Positions 47,722 through 57,128 of a DNA stretch of 64,000 bases are shown here, piece after piece (positions within the stretch are counted from its first letter, which is position 1; every line of letters starts with the position of its first letter). This DNA comes from Candidatus Loosdrechtia aerotolerans. GTDB taxonomy: Bacteria; Planctomycetota; Brocadiia; Brocadiales; Brocadiaceae. The position numbers and the translations under genes were made by a program. The stretch lies in assembly GCA_021646405.1 (NCBI GenBank), contig SOER01000003.1, positions 98,593 through 162,592 on the forward strand. Direction: 5' to 3'. The notes below the pieces were generated by a model, which was given only the letters and a program-made list of their open reading frames with translations, was not told the origin of the DNA and ran no database searches.

Positions 47722-48743
47722 TACCTGTTCTCCTTTAAGGAGGCAATATACTGCCGCCACCCGAGTGGAAAGTTCTTATCTACTTCGACTGAATCAAAAC
47801 CTATGGGTTGCCGTGGCCCAATCGATTTCACCCAATCTGCCATACGCTTGATTCCAATGGATAGTGGTGTTGGTCTTGCTAATTGAAAAACCGAGCGGAT
47901 AAGTGTATGGTCGCAAAATGCATGCACCACCTCCTTTCGTGCCGGAAGGTATCGTACTTCTGGTGTCATATCAAATGCCTTTGCAACAAGATGTACCAAA
48001 TCATTGACCGTATACGGAGTATCCGCACCTATGTTAAACGTTTTACATTGTGCCTTCTTTATATAAGGAGCCTGTGCAATGGCAGGCGCAACATCTGCTA
48101 TATAGGAAAAGGCCCGTGTCTGTGTACCGTCACCAAATACCGTCATAGGCTCCCCATGAAGGATTTGATTCATAAAAATACCAATAACATTACGGTAGCG
48201 GTCTGCTATATTTTGCCTTTCACCGTATACATTATGGGGACGAAATATGATATAGTCTATCCCGAACATCTCATGAGCCGCCTTCAGATCAAGCTCAACA
48301 GCGTATTTAGCAATACCATAGGGATCCTCGGGTAAAGGAACCAAACTTTCGTGCATCGGTGTCTGATTCGTCCCGTATACTGCTATCGAAGAAGTAAAAA
48401 CAAAACATTCAACACTATTACGAATTGATTCATTCAGGAGATTAACACTTCCAACAACGTTATTAATATAGTTGAACCCGCGGATATAATGAGAGAGGCC
48501 TTCTGCAGCATACGCTGCAAGATGATAAACATATTGAAAAGGGCCGTATTCTTTAAAAAGCCGGGAAACAGTATCAGGATGTGTAACATCTGATTTTACA
48601 AAAGTCACACCCCGTGGAATATTCTCCAGAAACCCCCCCGATAAATTATCAACCGCTATTACTTCGTGACCATCTTCTGCAAGGTTTTCAGCAACGTGGG
48701 AACCAATAAACCCTGCAGCACCGGTAACTAAAAGTCGTGACAT
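47721..48743 (-). CDS. NAD-dependent sugar-nucleotide epimerase/dehydratase
   Basis: 340 residues of the extended SDR class: GAAGFIGSHVAENL, AVDNLSGG, SSIAVYG, YGIAKYAVELDL (Tyr-x3-Lys), RPHNVYGERQNI and FGDGTQTRAFSYI. It is closest in style to UDP-glucose 4-epimerase-like proteins, though TSSIAVYG with HESLVPLPEDPYG is shared by dehydratases, so the product sugar is not assigned. AAAGGAGGGGAG precedes the ATG. Co-translated with the DUF1972 transferase. Confidence 0.88.
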   Translation of the reverse strand: MSRLLVTGAAGFIGSHVAENLAEDGHEVIAVDNLSGGFLENIPRGVTFVKSDVTHPDTVSRLFKEYGPFQYVYHLAAYAAEGLSHYIRGFNYINNVVGSVNLLNESIRNSVECFVFTSSIAVYGTNQTPMHESLVPLPEDPYGIAKYAVELDLKAAHEMFGIDYIIFRPHNVYGERQNIADRYRNVIGIFMNQILHGEPMTVFGDGTQTRAFSYIADVAPAIAQAPYIKKAQCKTFNIGADTPYTVNDLVHLVAKAFDMTPEVRYLPARKEVVHAFCDHTLIRSVFQLARPTPLSIGIKRMADWVKSIGPRQPIGFDSVEVDKNFPLGWRQYIASLKENR

Positions 48744-48949
48744 CTCCCCTCCTTTAAAATGATATATGCCAAGTTTTTATCTGTTTGAACAACAGTAATT
48801 TTTTCTCGAAAAACAAAATTATTACAATATGTTTTCATTTACCAGGATATTTCTCCCTTTTTTGAGAATCTCTTCACCGGTAAATCCGATTATTTCAAAC
48901 CCTGCTCACTTCAGATCATTGGTTTTCTGTTTCTCTTTTACAAAAACCC

Positions 48950-49400
48950 TTTTCCCTCCCCTGAGTCTTAAACCGCAAAAACCTTTCAAGATTCTTCGCT
49001 GTCGCTCAGAATGACAATACAGGGAATTTGTCATTCTGAGCGACAGCGAAGAATCTCCCGCTCAAAAATGAGACCCTTCGTTCCACTCAGGGTGACAGAA
49101 TACAGGGTGCCATCCTGAAACCCTTCATTCCACTACAGAAAGAAACACTATCGTAATATATTGCCTTCATTACCCTTATAATTACACCTTCCCGCAAACC
49201 CGCTTACAGAAAATGAAAATTCCTATACAATCAAGCTAAAGAATTTTGCTGTACTTTTTTTAGTGTTTGATCGTGAGTGTGCGCAGGCTAAAGACCTGCG
49301 GCTACATTTGCGGCTACCTGTAGTTGCCTTCGGCAACTGCAGCCGCATCCCTTTAGGGTGCGCCTTATGCCGGAGTGCGGAATAACGCTGTACTCTTTTC
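48950..49400. repeat. Composite of three repeat families
   Basis: 'cttaaaccgcaaaaaccttt' and the 'gaatctcc' / 'cccttcgttccactcagggt' family (48963-49145), the 'cccgcaaacccgcttaca' element (49170-49240), and a 'gtgagtgtgcgcaggctaaa' element with the GTTGCCTTCGGCAAC hairpin (49255-49400). The last recurs reversed at 63.4-63.6 kb. No gene is supported in 48744-49464. Confidence 0.85.
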
Positions 49401-49464
49401 TGATAGAGAGCGTAAAGGGCGCATAACTGATAGCATAGTGAGGAATAGTACCTTAGTTTGAACA

Positions 49465-50460
49465 TTATCGATATCCAAGTTTACTCATAGTTTCATCAAA
49501 CTGACACTGTATCAAAGGATGCAGATTACCAGGAGTATATGAAGAAGCCGGACGCAGTACCTTTACCGCATATTTATGAACCGCATCGTCATGGGGCAAT
49601 CCACAAAAATCGGTTATCGTTGTTAACACATCGACAGGATTTTGTATCAAATCCTCATAACGTATCAACTTTACTGCATCAGGGTACTGCTCCATAACAG
49701 AGAGACCTTCGTTCATGGTCACCCCCCACTCCACCGCAGCCATGTCTTTATGGCTGGTAAGATTACGAATACCGCTGAGCACATCCGTAAATGCAGAATC
49801 GTTTGCTACAATCTGGTCTACCAACAGGTGCCATTTACGGTTATTTACACCCCACCAATCATGGGTTTTACCCTGCATCCGGATACCGAGTCTCTCTGAC
49901 CATTCATGAATGGATTGAATAACACTCCAGCCATTGCGCACTAAAAATATAAACCTGGCATCCGGAAAAATTGCCTTTACAAATGGCACCCTGAATATTA
50001 ATTCAGGATATTTATCAATAACCCTTTTTGACCGGCTCACAGTCAGATAAGCCCCGTACAAACGGTGCGCAGTATATCGTATTTCTTCCGTTACTTCGTC
50101 CGCGCTGAGGCGGTAGTAAGCATCGCCCTGGGTATAATTACCAATAATATCCTCTTTCTGATAAATAGAATACCACATCGCCTTTGGCTCATTAAGGAAT
50201 CCTACATCTCTGTGCATTGACAGTATCAATCCTAAAATCGTTGTACCACTTCTTCCTGTCCCCAGGATAAAAACAGGCTTTTTCACCTTTTTCAGTTGTG
50301 GTAATTTCTTTTCTATTGAGAAAAGAAAAAACAGGAAGGGATTAATCCATCTTCCCTTCGTAGTTAACGGACGGCCTTCAAACAAAAGATAACTGATAAA
50401 CCGGTTTACTACCCTGCCAGGCCGGGTAGTAATGTAGAGTGGATCCATTTGTGCAATCAT
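49465..50460 (-). CDS. PAPS-dependent sulfotransferase
   Basis: 331 residues. The 5'-phosphosulfate loop is FILGTGRSGTTILGLIL (about 69-85) and the 3'-phosphate element is ARFIFLVRNGWSVIQSIHEW (about 163-182). RYEDLIQNP marks the C-terminal part. It transfers sulfate from PAPS, most likely to a hydroxyl of the exopolysaccharide or its lipid-linked precursor. It ends the cysQ-glycosyltransferase-sulfotransferase operon, overlapping the glycosyltransferase by 4 bases (ATGA). No signal peptide, so it acts in the cytoplasm. Confidence 0.9.
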   Translation of the reverse strand: MIAQMDPLYITTRPGRVVNRFISYLLFEGRPLTTKGRWINPFLFFLFSIEKKLPQLKKVKKPVFILGTGRSGTTILGLILSMHRDVGFLNEPKAMWYSIYQKEDIIGNYTQGDAYYRLSADEVTEEIRYTAHRLYGAYLTVSRSKRVIDKYPELIFRVPFVKAIFPDARFIFLVRNGWSVIQSIHEWSERLGIRMQGKTHDWWGVNNRKWHLLVDQIVANDSAFTDVLSGIRNLTSHKDMAAVEWGVTMNEGLSVMEQYPDAVKLIRYEDLIQNPVDVLTTITDFCGLPHDDAVHKYAVKVLRPASSYTPGNLHPLIQCQFDETMSKLGYR

Positions 50461-51683
50461 AATAAAACCTCACTATACACTTGCATCAGTTTTTTATAAT
50501 ATACCTCTTCGCTAAAAGAAACCTCGATAAACCTTCTGCAATTATTTGATAGTGTCCTATACTCCTCATGAGAGATATTTTCTGCACGTTGAATGGTATT
50601 CACCAATGATTCAACGTTTTGACTCTCAAAGAGAAAACCGTTTATCGTATCCTGAACCAATTCAGGAATCGCTCCGATTTTAGACGCAATAACAGGTTTT
50701 CCACATGCAAAACTTTCTATAATATTCAAACCAAAGGTCTCGTACCATTCAGAAGGGACCAGGGTAAATTTACAGTTCCTGATTACATGAGATAATTCGT
50801 TACCGGCCAAAAACCCTAATAATTCAACATTTTTTACATCATTCATTCGAATAAACCGTAGTATCTCATTTTCGAATATTCCATCGCCAACGATTTTTAA
50901 TGGTATATGCGGAAAATATTTCCACGCCTTCAGCAATGACAGTAAACCCTTTTCACTTGATAATCTTCCGAAATACAAATAATAATCACCTTGTAAACAA
51001 TTTGGTTTCAAGGTATTTGTATTAATAAAATTATATATCTGAACGGCCTTTGTGCTTAAATATGGTCTGTAGTGCAGATATTTTCCCTGTACGAATTTAC
51101 TTACCATAATAAATTTATCGATATATTTTTCGTAGGGGAAAATGATATCCCTGACGGAGCATTCTAAGGCAGCAATAAAACTATACCATACATTCTTTTT
51201 ATTACATCTCTGCAGGAGAAAATGAAGATAATTCCTGTGAGCGCATTTCTCACATATCATTCCTGCACTATTCAAAAACGTATAAGCAGGACATACCATC
51301 TTATACTCATGCACGGTCATAATTGTCGGGATTTTGTGTCTTTTTAAAACACGAAGAACTGAGGAAGTAAGCCTTCCGTAAAATATGTGGAGGTGTGCAA
51401 TATCCGGCCTCTCATTTTGAATCAACCTTTTCAGCCTTTTCTCTGCATCAAAAGAATAGATAAACTTCCCTGTATTTTTCAGCTTATGAAACAGATTATT
51501 TTTTAAATAGTGTACAGGTTCAATGAAGTAGTCCTTGTAAGGACTCTCAAGAGAATCCTTATCATTTACACTGAAATGTATAACCTTATGTCCATTCTTC
51601 TCCAGCAGCTCCGAAGTCTCCAGGTAAACCCGTTCAGAACCGCCTCTTAAATAATGGTAGTTATTAATCTGGAGTATTCTCAT
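50457..51683 (-). CDS. Family 4 glycosyltransferase
   Basis: 408 residues, GT-B fold. N-terminal half MRILQINNYHYLRGGSERVYLE, a central Cys-bearing insert (MICEKCAHRNYLHFLLQRC, about 130-150) seen in some capsule GT4 enzymes, and C-terminal YFGRLSSEKGLLSLLKAW and PSEWYETFGLNIIESFACGKPVIAS (E-x7-E). It uses a nucleotide sugar to extend the glycan. It overlaps cysQ and the sulfotransferase by 4 bases on either side. Confidence 0.92.
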   Translation of the reverse strand: MRILQINNYHYLRGGSERVYLETSELLEKNGHKVIHFSVNDKDSLESPYKDYFIEPVHYLKNNLFHKLKNTGKFIYSFDAEKRLKRLIQNERPDIAHLHIFYGRLTSSVLRVLKRHKIPTIMTVHEYKMVCPAYTFLNSAGMICEKCAHRNYLHFLLQRCNKKNVWYSFIAALECSVRDIIFPYEKYIDKFIMVSKFVQGKYLHYRPYLSTKAVQIYNFINTNTLKPNCLQGDYYLYFGRLSSEKGLLSLLKAWKYFPHIPLKIVGDGIFENEILRFIRMNDVKNVELLGFLAGNELSHVIRNCKFTLVPSEWYETFGLNIIESFACGKPVIASKIGAIPELVQDTINGFLFESQNVESLVNTIQRAENISHEEYRTLSNNCRRFIEVSFSEEVYYKKLMQVYSEVLL

Positions 51684-52561
51684 TCTTTAAAAGAGGCAAT
51701 AAACCACGGATTTACCAGTTTCTCTTTATTATATTGTAAAGGCTTCCCCGTCTCAAACTCTATCACCTTACCGCCAACCTCTTCTACGATAGCTTGTCCG
51801 GCAGCAGTATCCCACTCCATAGTTGGGGCAAATCTTGGATAAATATTTGCCATTCCCTCTGCAACCAAACAAAATTTTAATGAACTGCCTGTAGAAATGA
51901 GCCCGATATTCCGATACCTTTGTTTTAAACCGCTTATATAATCCTCTGTCTCTTTCGAAAGATGTGACCGGCTGGCAACAATAGTAACGGATGAAGAGGA
52001 ATCCGGCGCCGTGGACTGCCCATCTGTAAGGGGAAGCTTCCGCGAGATCTTTTTTAGCCCTTCCAGGGTATTGTTATTTTCACCCTCCAACCAATACCCG
52101 TTCAGTCTCTTGTCACAATCCGGCAGTTTATAAGCACCAGCCCCTTTTGCAGCAAAATAAAACACATCCGGAACGGGGGCATAAATAACCCCGAGTACCG
52201 GCTGGCCGTGATGTATCAGGGCAATATTCACGGTAAATTCTCCGTTCCTTTTTATAAACTCCTTCGTCCCATCAAGCGGATCAATAAGCCAGAAATATTC
52301 CCAATCCTTTCTTTCCGTGTATGGGATATCTTTACCCTCCTCACTTAACAGGAAGTAATGATGACCGTGGTGATGTTTCATCTGTGATAAATGCTCTGTG
52401 ATAATCTCATGGGACTGCTTATCTGCCAGGGTTAAGGGAGAATCATCTTCCTTCTGTTCTACAGAAAAATCTGAATTATAGACCTTCAGAATGGCATCAC
52501 CAGCCTCTTTTGCTGCAGTGACAGCCGCAACCAGACTTACTTCGTATTCATTATTATTCAT
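51680..52561 (-). CDS. cysQ: 3'(2'),5'-bisphosphate nucleotidase CysQ
   Basis: 293 residues of the inositol-monophosphatase superfamily: SPLTLADKQSH, SEEGKD, WLIDPLDGTKEFIKRNGEFTVNIALI (metal site) and MEWDTAAGQAIVEEVGG. CysQ dephosphorylates PAP, the by-product of PAPS-using sulfotransferases, and such an enzyme is encoded two genes downstream in the same overlapping run. This context argues strongly for PAP rather than inositol phosphate as substrate. Confidence 0.95.
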   Translation of the reverse strand: MNNNEYEVSLVAAVTAAKEAGDAILKVYNSDFSVEQKEDDSPLTLADKQSHEIITEHLSQMKHHHGHHYFLLSEEGKDIPYTERKDWEYFWLIDPLDGTKEFIKRNGEFTVNIALIHHGQPVLGVIYAPVPDVFYFAAKGAGAYKLPDCDKRLNGYWLEGENNNTLEGLKKISRKLPLTDGQSTAPDSSSSVTIVASRSHLSKETEDYISGLKQRYRNIGLISTGSSLKFCLVAEGMANIYPRFAPTMEWDTAAGQAIVEEVGGKVIEFETGKPLQYNKEKLVNPWFIASFKE

Positions 52562-52648
52562 AAGTATCTATCATATCCTATTTAAGGTTCTCGATTTAAC
52601 GTTCAGGGGGAGGAGTAGAGCAATATGCATCAAGCTTTCGTATCTCAT

Positions 52649-52703
52649 GCGCACCCTTACGCTCTCTCTACCGGCACAGGTAGCCGTAGGTCTTTAGCCT
52701 GCG
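52649..52703. repeat. 'gcgcacccttacgctctctc' element abutting rfbA
   Basis: Shares 'gcgcacccttacgctctctc' with about 63409 and 'taggtctttagcctgcg' with the inverse of about 49278-49297. It runs into the last codons of rfbA, supplying the stop and final residues. Confidence 0.7.
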
Positions 52704-53566
52704 ATATCCAGAAGATACTGACCGTATCCGTTTTTCTTATAGGGTTCGGCAAGTTTTTGAAGCTGTTCTTTATCTATATAACCCATCCGGTATGCAATCT
52801 CTTCGATACAGGCGATCTTCATTCCCTGCCTCTTCTCTATAGTCGCTATAAACTCTCCGGCCTCCAGAAGACTCTCAGGTGTCCCGGTATCAAGCCATGC
52901 AAATCCCCTGCCCAGAAGTTCAACCCTTAGCCTGTTCCTCCTGAGGTATTCGTTATTCACATCGGTTATCTCAAATTCTCCTCTCCGTGAAGGCTTAACA
53001 TTTTCAGCAATCTTCGTAACTTCATTATCATAAAAGTACAGTCCTGTAACTGCATATTTTGATTTCGGGGTTTTCGGTTTTTCCTCTATAGATGCAACCC
53101 TGCCATCGTTCTGAAACTCAATAACCCCGTATCGTTCCGGATCATTTACCGGGTAGCCGAATACCGTTGCTCCCTTCTCTGCCGCTATATCGGCTGCAAT
53201 CCTTCTTAATAAACCAGTCAGACCATGCCCGTAAAATATATTATCACCCAGGATAAGACAAACATCATCCTTGCCAATAAACTCCTTACCGATGATAAAT
53301 GCCTCTGCAAGCCCGTTTGGTTGCAGTTGTTCTTTATACGAAAAACGCAATCCAAGATGTGACCCGTCACGGAGTATCTCATGAAACATTGGCAGGTCAT
53401 GCGGTGCAGAGATTATCAGAATATCCCTTATACCGGCAAACATGAGTACAGACAGGGGGTAATAAACCATTGGCTTGTCATAGATTGGTAAAAGCTGCTT
53501 ACAAACAGCTAAAGTTAGAGGATAGAGTCGCGTACCGCTGCCACCCGCTAAGATAATGCCCTTCAT
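52694..53566 (-). CDS. rfbA: Glucose-1-phosphate thymidylyltransferase
   Basis: 290 residues: [74 protein letters not shown] and [20 protein letters not shown]. It makes dTDP-glucose, first step to dTDP-rhamnose and other deoxysugars. rfbC is 12 kb away and neither rfbB nor rfbD is in the window. ATG 53566 starts the domain; the longer frame adds 14 residues. Its C-terminus ends inside a dispersed repeat. Confidence 0.96.
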   Translation of the reverse strand: MKGIILAGGSGTRLYPLTLAVCKQLLPIYDKPMVYYPLSVLMFAGIRDILIISAPHDLPMFHEILRDGSHLGLRFSYKEQLQPNGLAEAFIIGKEFIGKDDVCLILGDNIFYGHGLTGLLRRIAADIAAEKGATVFGYPVNDPERYGVIEFQNDGRVASIEEKPKTPKSKYAVTGLYFYDNEVTKIAENVKPSRRGEFEITDVNNEYLRRNRLRVELLGRGFAWLDTGTPESLLEAGEFIATIEKRQGMKIACIEEIAYRMGYIDKEQLQKLAEPYKKNGYGQYLLDIAG

Positions 53567-53853
53567 AATATCACGTATGCCTGTACCTAGGGATTTTATG
53601 CAGAGCAAATAGTACTTTGCTCATAAAGAAGTATTTTAATTAAAACAAAGCATGCGGAGACAGGTTCTAAGCCTGCCCCTGCAGTAAATATGAATGTTTG
53701 AGAACCTTCAAAGAAGGCCAATAGTATAGCATATTCAGGTCTGTACGCAAAACAAATTCTTATTTTAAGCAGACAACTTATCTGTATATGAAATCCGATG
53801 TTAAGTAAATACCTTTTTTAGCTCTAAAAGAGCGGTATAGATAGGATTCATGC

Positions 53854-53954
53854 AATTTTATGTCACCCTTTCAGGGTGAATTCTCTTGTTTTTTCATTAC
53901 CCCAGGGTAAAAATTTACCCTGGGCTATCAGAGAAAAGCTCTTTGGGCTTTAAA
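53854..53954. repeat. 101-bp three-hairpin element, copy 2
   Basis: Direct copy of 41905-42005. With it, it brackets the block from the cupin gene to rfbA. The remainder of 53609-54010 shows no gene. Confidence 0.9.
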
Positions 53955-54010
53955 AGTGTATACAAATATATTCGTTTTCATCCGTGGAGTACTATAGTTG
54001 AGATTTTGCA

Positions 54011-54038
54011 TTGAATAGCAGAGAAAACACTTTATAAT
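54011..54038 (+). promoter_or_regulatory. Candidate promoter for the MATE gene
   Basis: TTGAAT (54011-54016), 16 bases, TATAAT (54033-54038); start near 54045, 22 bases before ATG 54067. Confidence 0.6.
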
Positions 54039-54066
54039 CAATATATTTTACAGAAAGACAATTTCC

Positions 54067-55413
54067 ATGCGGCTTGAGCTTACAGAAAAAAATCTTAATA
54101 AAAACATCTTTAAATTAAGTATCCCCATTATTATTGAAAACGTACTTCATTTAGGCGTTTTTATGTCCGACACCATCATGGTTGGACGATTGGGAACTGC
54201 TCCTATTGCAGCGGTAGGTCTGGCAGGTACCATATTCTTCATTGTTTCTATGGTTTTTTCTTCCTTTAACATCGGTGCGACCAGTATCGTTGCACGGCAT
54301 ACCGGTGCCAGGGAATATGAGAGTGCGCAGATAATTGCGGGCCAGGCAATCCTTATGTCGTCTGTTATCGGTGTAACTGTTACACCGTTCCTCTTTTTAT
54401 TTGCACAAAAGATCTTGCTCCTCATGGGAGCAGAAGCAAATGTTGTAGCGCTCGGAAAGGGGTTCCTTCAAATCGTTAGTGGTTCCCTTTTCTTTCGCCT
54501 CATCGTTCTTACCTGTAATGCAATCCTCCGGGGGGCAGGAGATACAAGGACACCGATGAAGATCACATTGGTTATTAACTGTGTTAACATACCCCTGAAC
54601 TGGCTCTTGATTTTTGGTATAGGTCCGTTCCCTGAATTAGGTGTTTCCGGAGTAGCCTGGTCCACAGTTATTGCTTATGGGATTGGCGCCGTACTTCTCT
54701 ATACAGGACTCTTTAGTGGAAGGTATGCAGTACGTGTATCACTTCGTCATGTAGCTCAGATCAGAATCGATTCCATGTGGCGAATTATCCGTATCTCAAC
54801 CCCTGCAGCCATAGATGCCGCTCTCACACATACCGGCTATTTATTCTTTACCAAGATTGTCACCCTTCTTGGCACGGTACCATTGGCGGCACATCAAATC
54901 GCAGTCCGGGTTGAGGCAATGTCCTTTATGCCCGGATTCGCCCTCGCTATTTCAACTGCCACGCTCGTCGGGCAAAGCCTCGGGAAGAAAGATCCGCAAC
55001 TTGCATTACTGAGTATGAGGCGCAGTTGTCTTTTCGCCCTGATCTTTATGGGATCCTTTGGTTTACTATTCCTTGCAATTCCCGAAAAAATAGCCATGAT
55101 ATTTAACCCCGAAGAAAGGGTACTTTCGTTGGCGTCGATATGTATTATGATTGCCGCAATAGAGCAGCCCGCCCTGGCAATATATATGGTGTATGCCGGC
55201 GGCCTCCGCGGAGCGGGTGATACGCTAAGTCCTATGATTATAACGGTAGTAGGTACCCTCATCTTCCTTGCCCCTCTGGCATATTTTTTTGGTATCGTGC
55301 TCGGGTGGGGATTATCCGGTGTATGGTTCGGTGCGGCCATTGACTGGATCGGCCGTGCCGCTGCAGTCTATATTCTCTACAGAAGGGGCAGGTGGAAGAG
55401 GATCAAGGTATAA
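54067..55413 (+). CDS. MATE-family efflux transporter
   Basis: 448 residues with about 12 membrane segments in two homologous halves: half one has FKLSIPIIIENVLHLGVFMSDTIMVGRLG and ILRGAGDTRTPMKITL; half two has ISTPAAIDAALTHTGYLFFTKIV and GGLRGAGDTLSPMIIT. The paired LRGAGDT motifs mark the NorM/DinF-like multidrug and toxin extrusion class, driven by Na+ or H+. A polysaccharide flippase (Wzx) would look different in these loops, so I favour drug or metabolite export despite the nearby EPS locus. Monocistronic. Confidence 0.92.
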   Translation: MRLELTEKNLNKNIFKLSIPIIIENVLHLGVFMSDTIMVGRLGTAPIAAVGLAGTIFFIVSMVFSSFNIGATSIVARHTGAREYESAQIIAGQAILMSSVIGVTVTPFLFLFAQKILLLMGAEANVVALGKGFLQIVSGSLFFRLIVLTCNAILRGAGDTRTPMKITLVINCVNIPLNWLLIFGIGPFPELGVSGVAWSTVIAYGIGAVLLYTGLFSGRYAVRVSLRHVAQIRIDSMWRIIRISTPAAIDAALTHTGYLFFTKIVTLLGTVPLAAHQIAVRVEAMSFMPGFALAISTATLVGQSLGKKDPQLALLSMRRSCLFALIFMGSFGLLFLAIPEKIAMIFNPEERVLSLASICIMIAAIEQPALAIYMVYAGGLRGAGDTLSPMIITVVGTLIFLAPLAYFFGIVLGWGLSGVWFGAAIDWIGRAAAVYILYRRGRWKRIKV

Positions 55414-55496
55414 ATCCGGTTGTCAGGACATGGATTTTAAGAGTTGGAGAGTTGAGGAGTTAAGGAGTTTTGATTTATCTGATTGGTTCCGTCTTC

Positions 55497-56060
55497 TGGC
55501 ATATACCCTATGACAATACATGGTATTACTCTCTGGTGCAAGAATGAATCTCTTTCACAAAGGATGAGACCCTTCGCTTCACTCAGGGTGACAGAATACA
55601 GGGTGCCATCCTGAAATCCTTCATTCCACTCTAAATGAAATGTCAGCAGGGAATTTGTCATTCTGAGCACATTCACGGAGTTTATACTGAGCGAAGCGAG
55701 TGTGTTCAGTGTAAACTCCGCGAAGAATCTCGTCTTTTCATGTACCCGACATTCAAGAGGTTTCCTGTTAAGTTCGCAAATTTCTTGTAAAGGCGGAAAG
55801 CTCCGGAGGAGCGGCATATTAATAGAATGAGAATTTACCCACATAGTAAGCTCCAGAGGAGCGACATGTTGGTAACCCTCAGTTCAGGGTTCAGGGTTAA
55901 AAGCGTTAGGAAAAGGACTGTTTGGAGGTTATAAAGACTCGGGACGATTAGCATCGATTATTTCCGTGCCTTCTATGCCGCTCCTCTGGAGCTCAAGAGT
56001 GGTACCTATTGTTTTTCTATTAATATATCGCTCCTAACGGAGCTTTCTACGTTTTTCAAA
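55497..56060. repeat. 'gaagcgagtgtgttcag' family copy plus GCTCC-GGAGC hairpins
   Basis: 55497-55742 is collinear with the copies at 32.3 and 41.2 kb. 55790-56060 carries GCTCC-xx-GGAGC hairpins (about 55800, 55850, 55980 and 56030) and one 'agttcagggttcagggttaa' arm. Related hairpins lie at 41111-41130 and 60108-60123. No gene is supported in 55414-56250. Confidence 0.8.
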
Positions 56061-56255
56061 AAACGAAATTATTACAATATTCTTTCATTTACCGGTGAAA
56101 ACCTCTTGAATATCAGCTATACGACTGAATAGGGAAACGTAACCCTTTGGGAGATACTGATACTGAGAAAGAATAGCGATTACCATGATAAAAAGTAATT
56201 ATTCAGGTTCAAGGTTAACGGTTTAAGGATCAGAAAGGCAAAATTTAATTTTCGC

Positions 56256-56293
56256 TTGACTTGTCATCGAAAAGGTATTAGCATGCACCATGC
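56256..56293 (+). promoter_or_regulatory. Candidate promoter and overlapping dyad for the metal-uptake operon
   Basis: TTGACT (56256-56261), 17 bases, TAGCAT (56279-56284). The dyad GCATG-cac-CATGC (56281-56293) covers the expected start site, a usual place for a repressor. A metal-responsive repressor is a guess from context only. Confidence 0.5.
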
Positions 56294-56331
56294 GATTTAA
56301 ATAGTATCATGTATATCCATGAGTCCATTCC

Positions 56332-56730
56332 ATGTTATTATCACATTTTGTTAGAAAAAAAAATTTAGCATATACCGTTTTCATTACTATTCTCATCCCA
56401 TACCTCCTCTTGTGTCTGGCCATTGGAGGTCTCCATGGTAGTATTCTGAATACCTCGCAATGTAATCATGATCGACAATCAGCACATCACATTTCCACTG
56501 ACGAGCATGGAGGAATTTATGATACTACCTATCAGCATGATTCAGAAACGTGTCAAATCTGCCATTGGCTAAAGACACCATCATCATTGATGCCTTTCCT
56601 TTCACTTGACACGTACCCCGGATATATCTGCATAAACTTCATCCCTTACTCAAATCCAGTCCTTTCTCTATCACCCGTCAGTAAATACACGATTCGTCCA
56701 CCACCCAGTCCCTTCCATTTTTCTTCATAA
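56332..56730 (+). CDS. Small membrane-anchored His/Cys protein (DUF2946-like)
   Basis: 132 residues. One hydrophobic segment (about 13-35), a His-rich stretch (CNHDRQSAHHISTDEHGG, then YQHD), SETCQICHW, and a proline tail IRPPPSPFHF. The layout of an N-terminal helix, CxxC and terminal 'R-x-PPP' matches the DUF2946-like small proteins found with metal-transport genes. It probably lies in or at the inner membrane and may bind zinc or copper. It leads the operon-like run with the porin-like and Znu-like genes. Function is not established. Confidence 0.65.
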   Translation: MLLSHFVRKKNLAYTVFITILIPYLLLCLAIGGLHGSILNTSQCNHDRQSAHHISTDEHGGIYDTTYQHDSETCQICHWLKTPSSLMPFLSLDTYPGYICINFIPYSNPVLSLSPVSKYTIRPPPSPFHFSS

Positions 56731-56823
56731 TATTTTGTGTAGTATTTTAAGAATTACAATACAGTCATACTTTTCAAAATTGTTATTAGGTCTAAAGGGC
56801 AAAAAATAGAGAGCTAATGGCAA

Positions 56824-57090
56824 CTGTCCCCTTCGGAGAGGGGGTGAAGGGCATATGCATCAAGCTAAGCCTTATTAGCCTGGCCTGCTGTGGCCTGCCA
56901 CAGGCTTGTAGCCTGTTGGACTCTTCCTCTTGTTCCCAAACTCTGTTTGGGAACACAATGGGTATCGAAACTCTGTTTCGAGGATGAAACACGAAACAAA
57001 GTTTCGTTTGAAATGGTGTTCCCAAACAAATGCTTCGGCAGGCTCAGCACATGGTTTGGGAACAAGAAGAAGGGGGAGAGTTTGGGAACA
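56824..57090. repeat. Hairpin-rich leader before the porin-like gene
   Basis: Begins with a 'gaagggcatatgcatcaagc' block and carries consecutive hairpins: GTTCCCAAAC with GTTTGGGAAC (56932-56954), CGAAACTCTGTTTCG, CGAAACAAAGTTTCG and further GTTTGGGAAC arms up to about 57064. The block and first hairpin recur before the ZnuA-like gene (58914-59035). Confidence 0.8.
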
Positions 57091-57128
57091 AGAGGAAGAG
57101 GCAAAACTAAATTATGAGGGAGGTTCGT

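Noticed and set aside
34766..53608. EPS locus as a recently acquired genomic island
   Set aside because: No integrase, tRNA boundary or att-like pair is visible; only the 101-bp repeats suggest recombination, reported as a finding instead.
55437..55844. 135-codon minus-strand ORF after the MATE gene
   Set aside because: Covers the long repeat family and hairpins; composition does not look like a protein.
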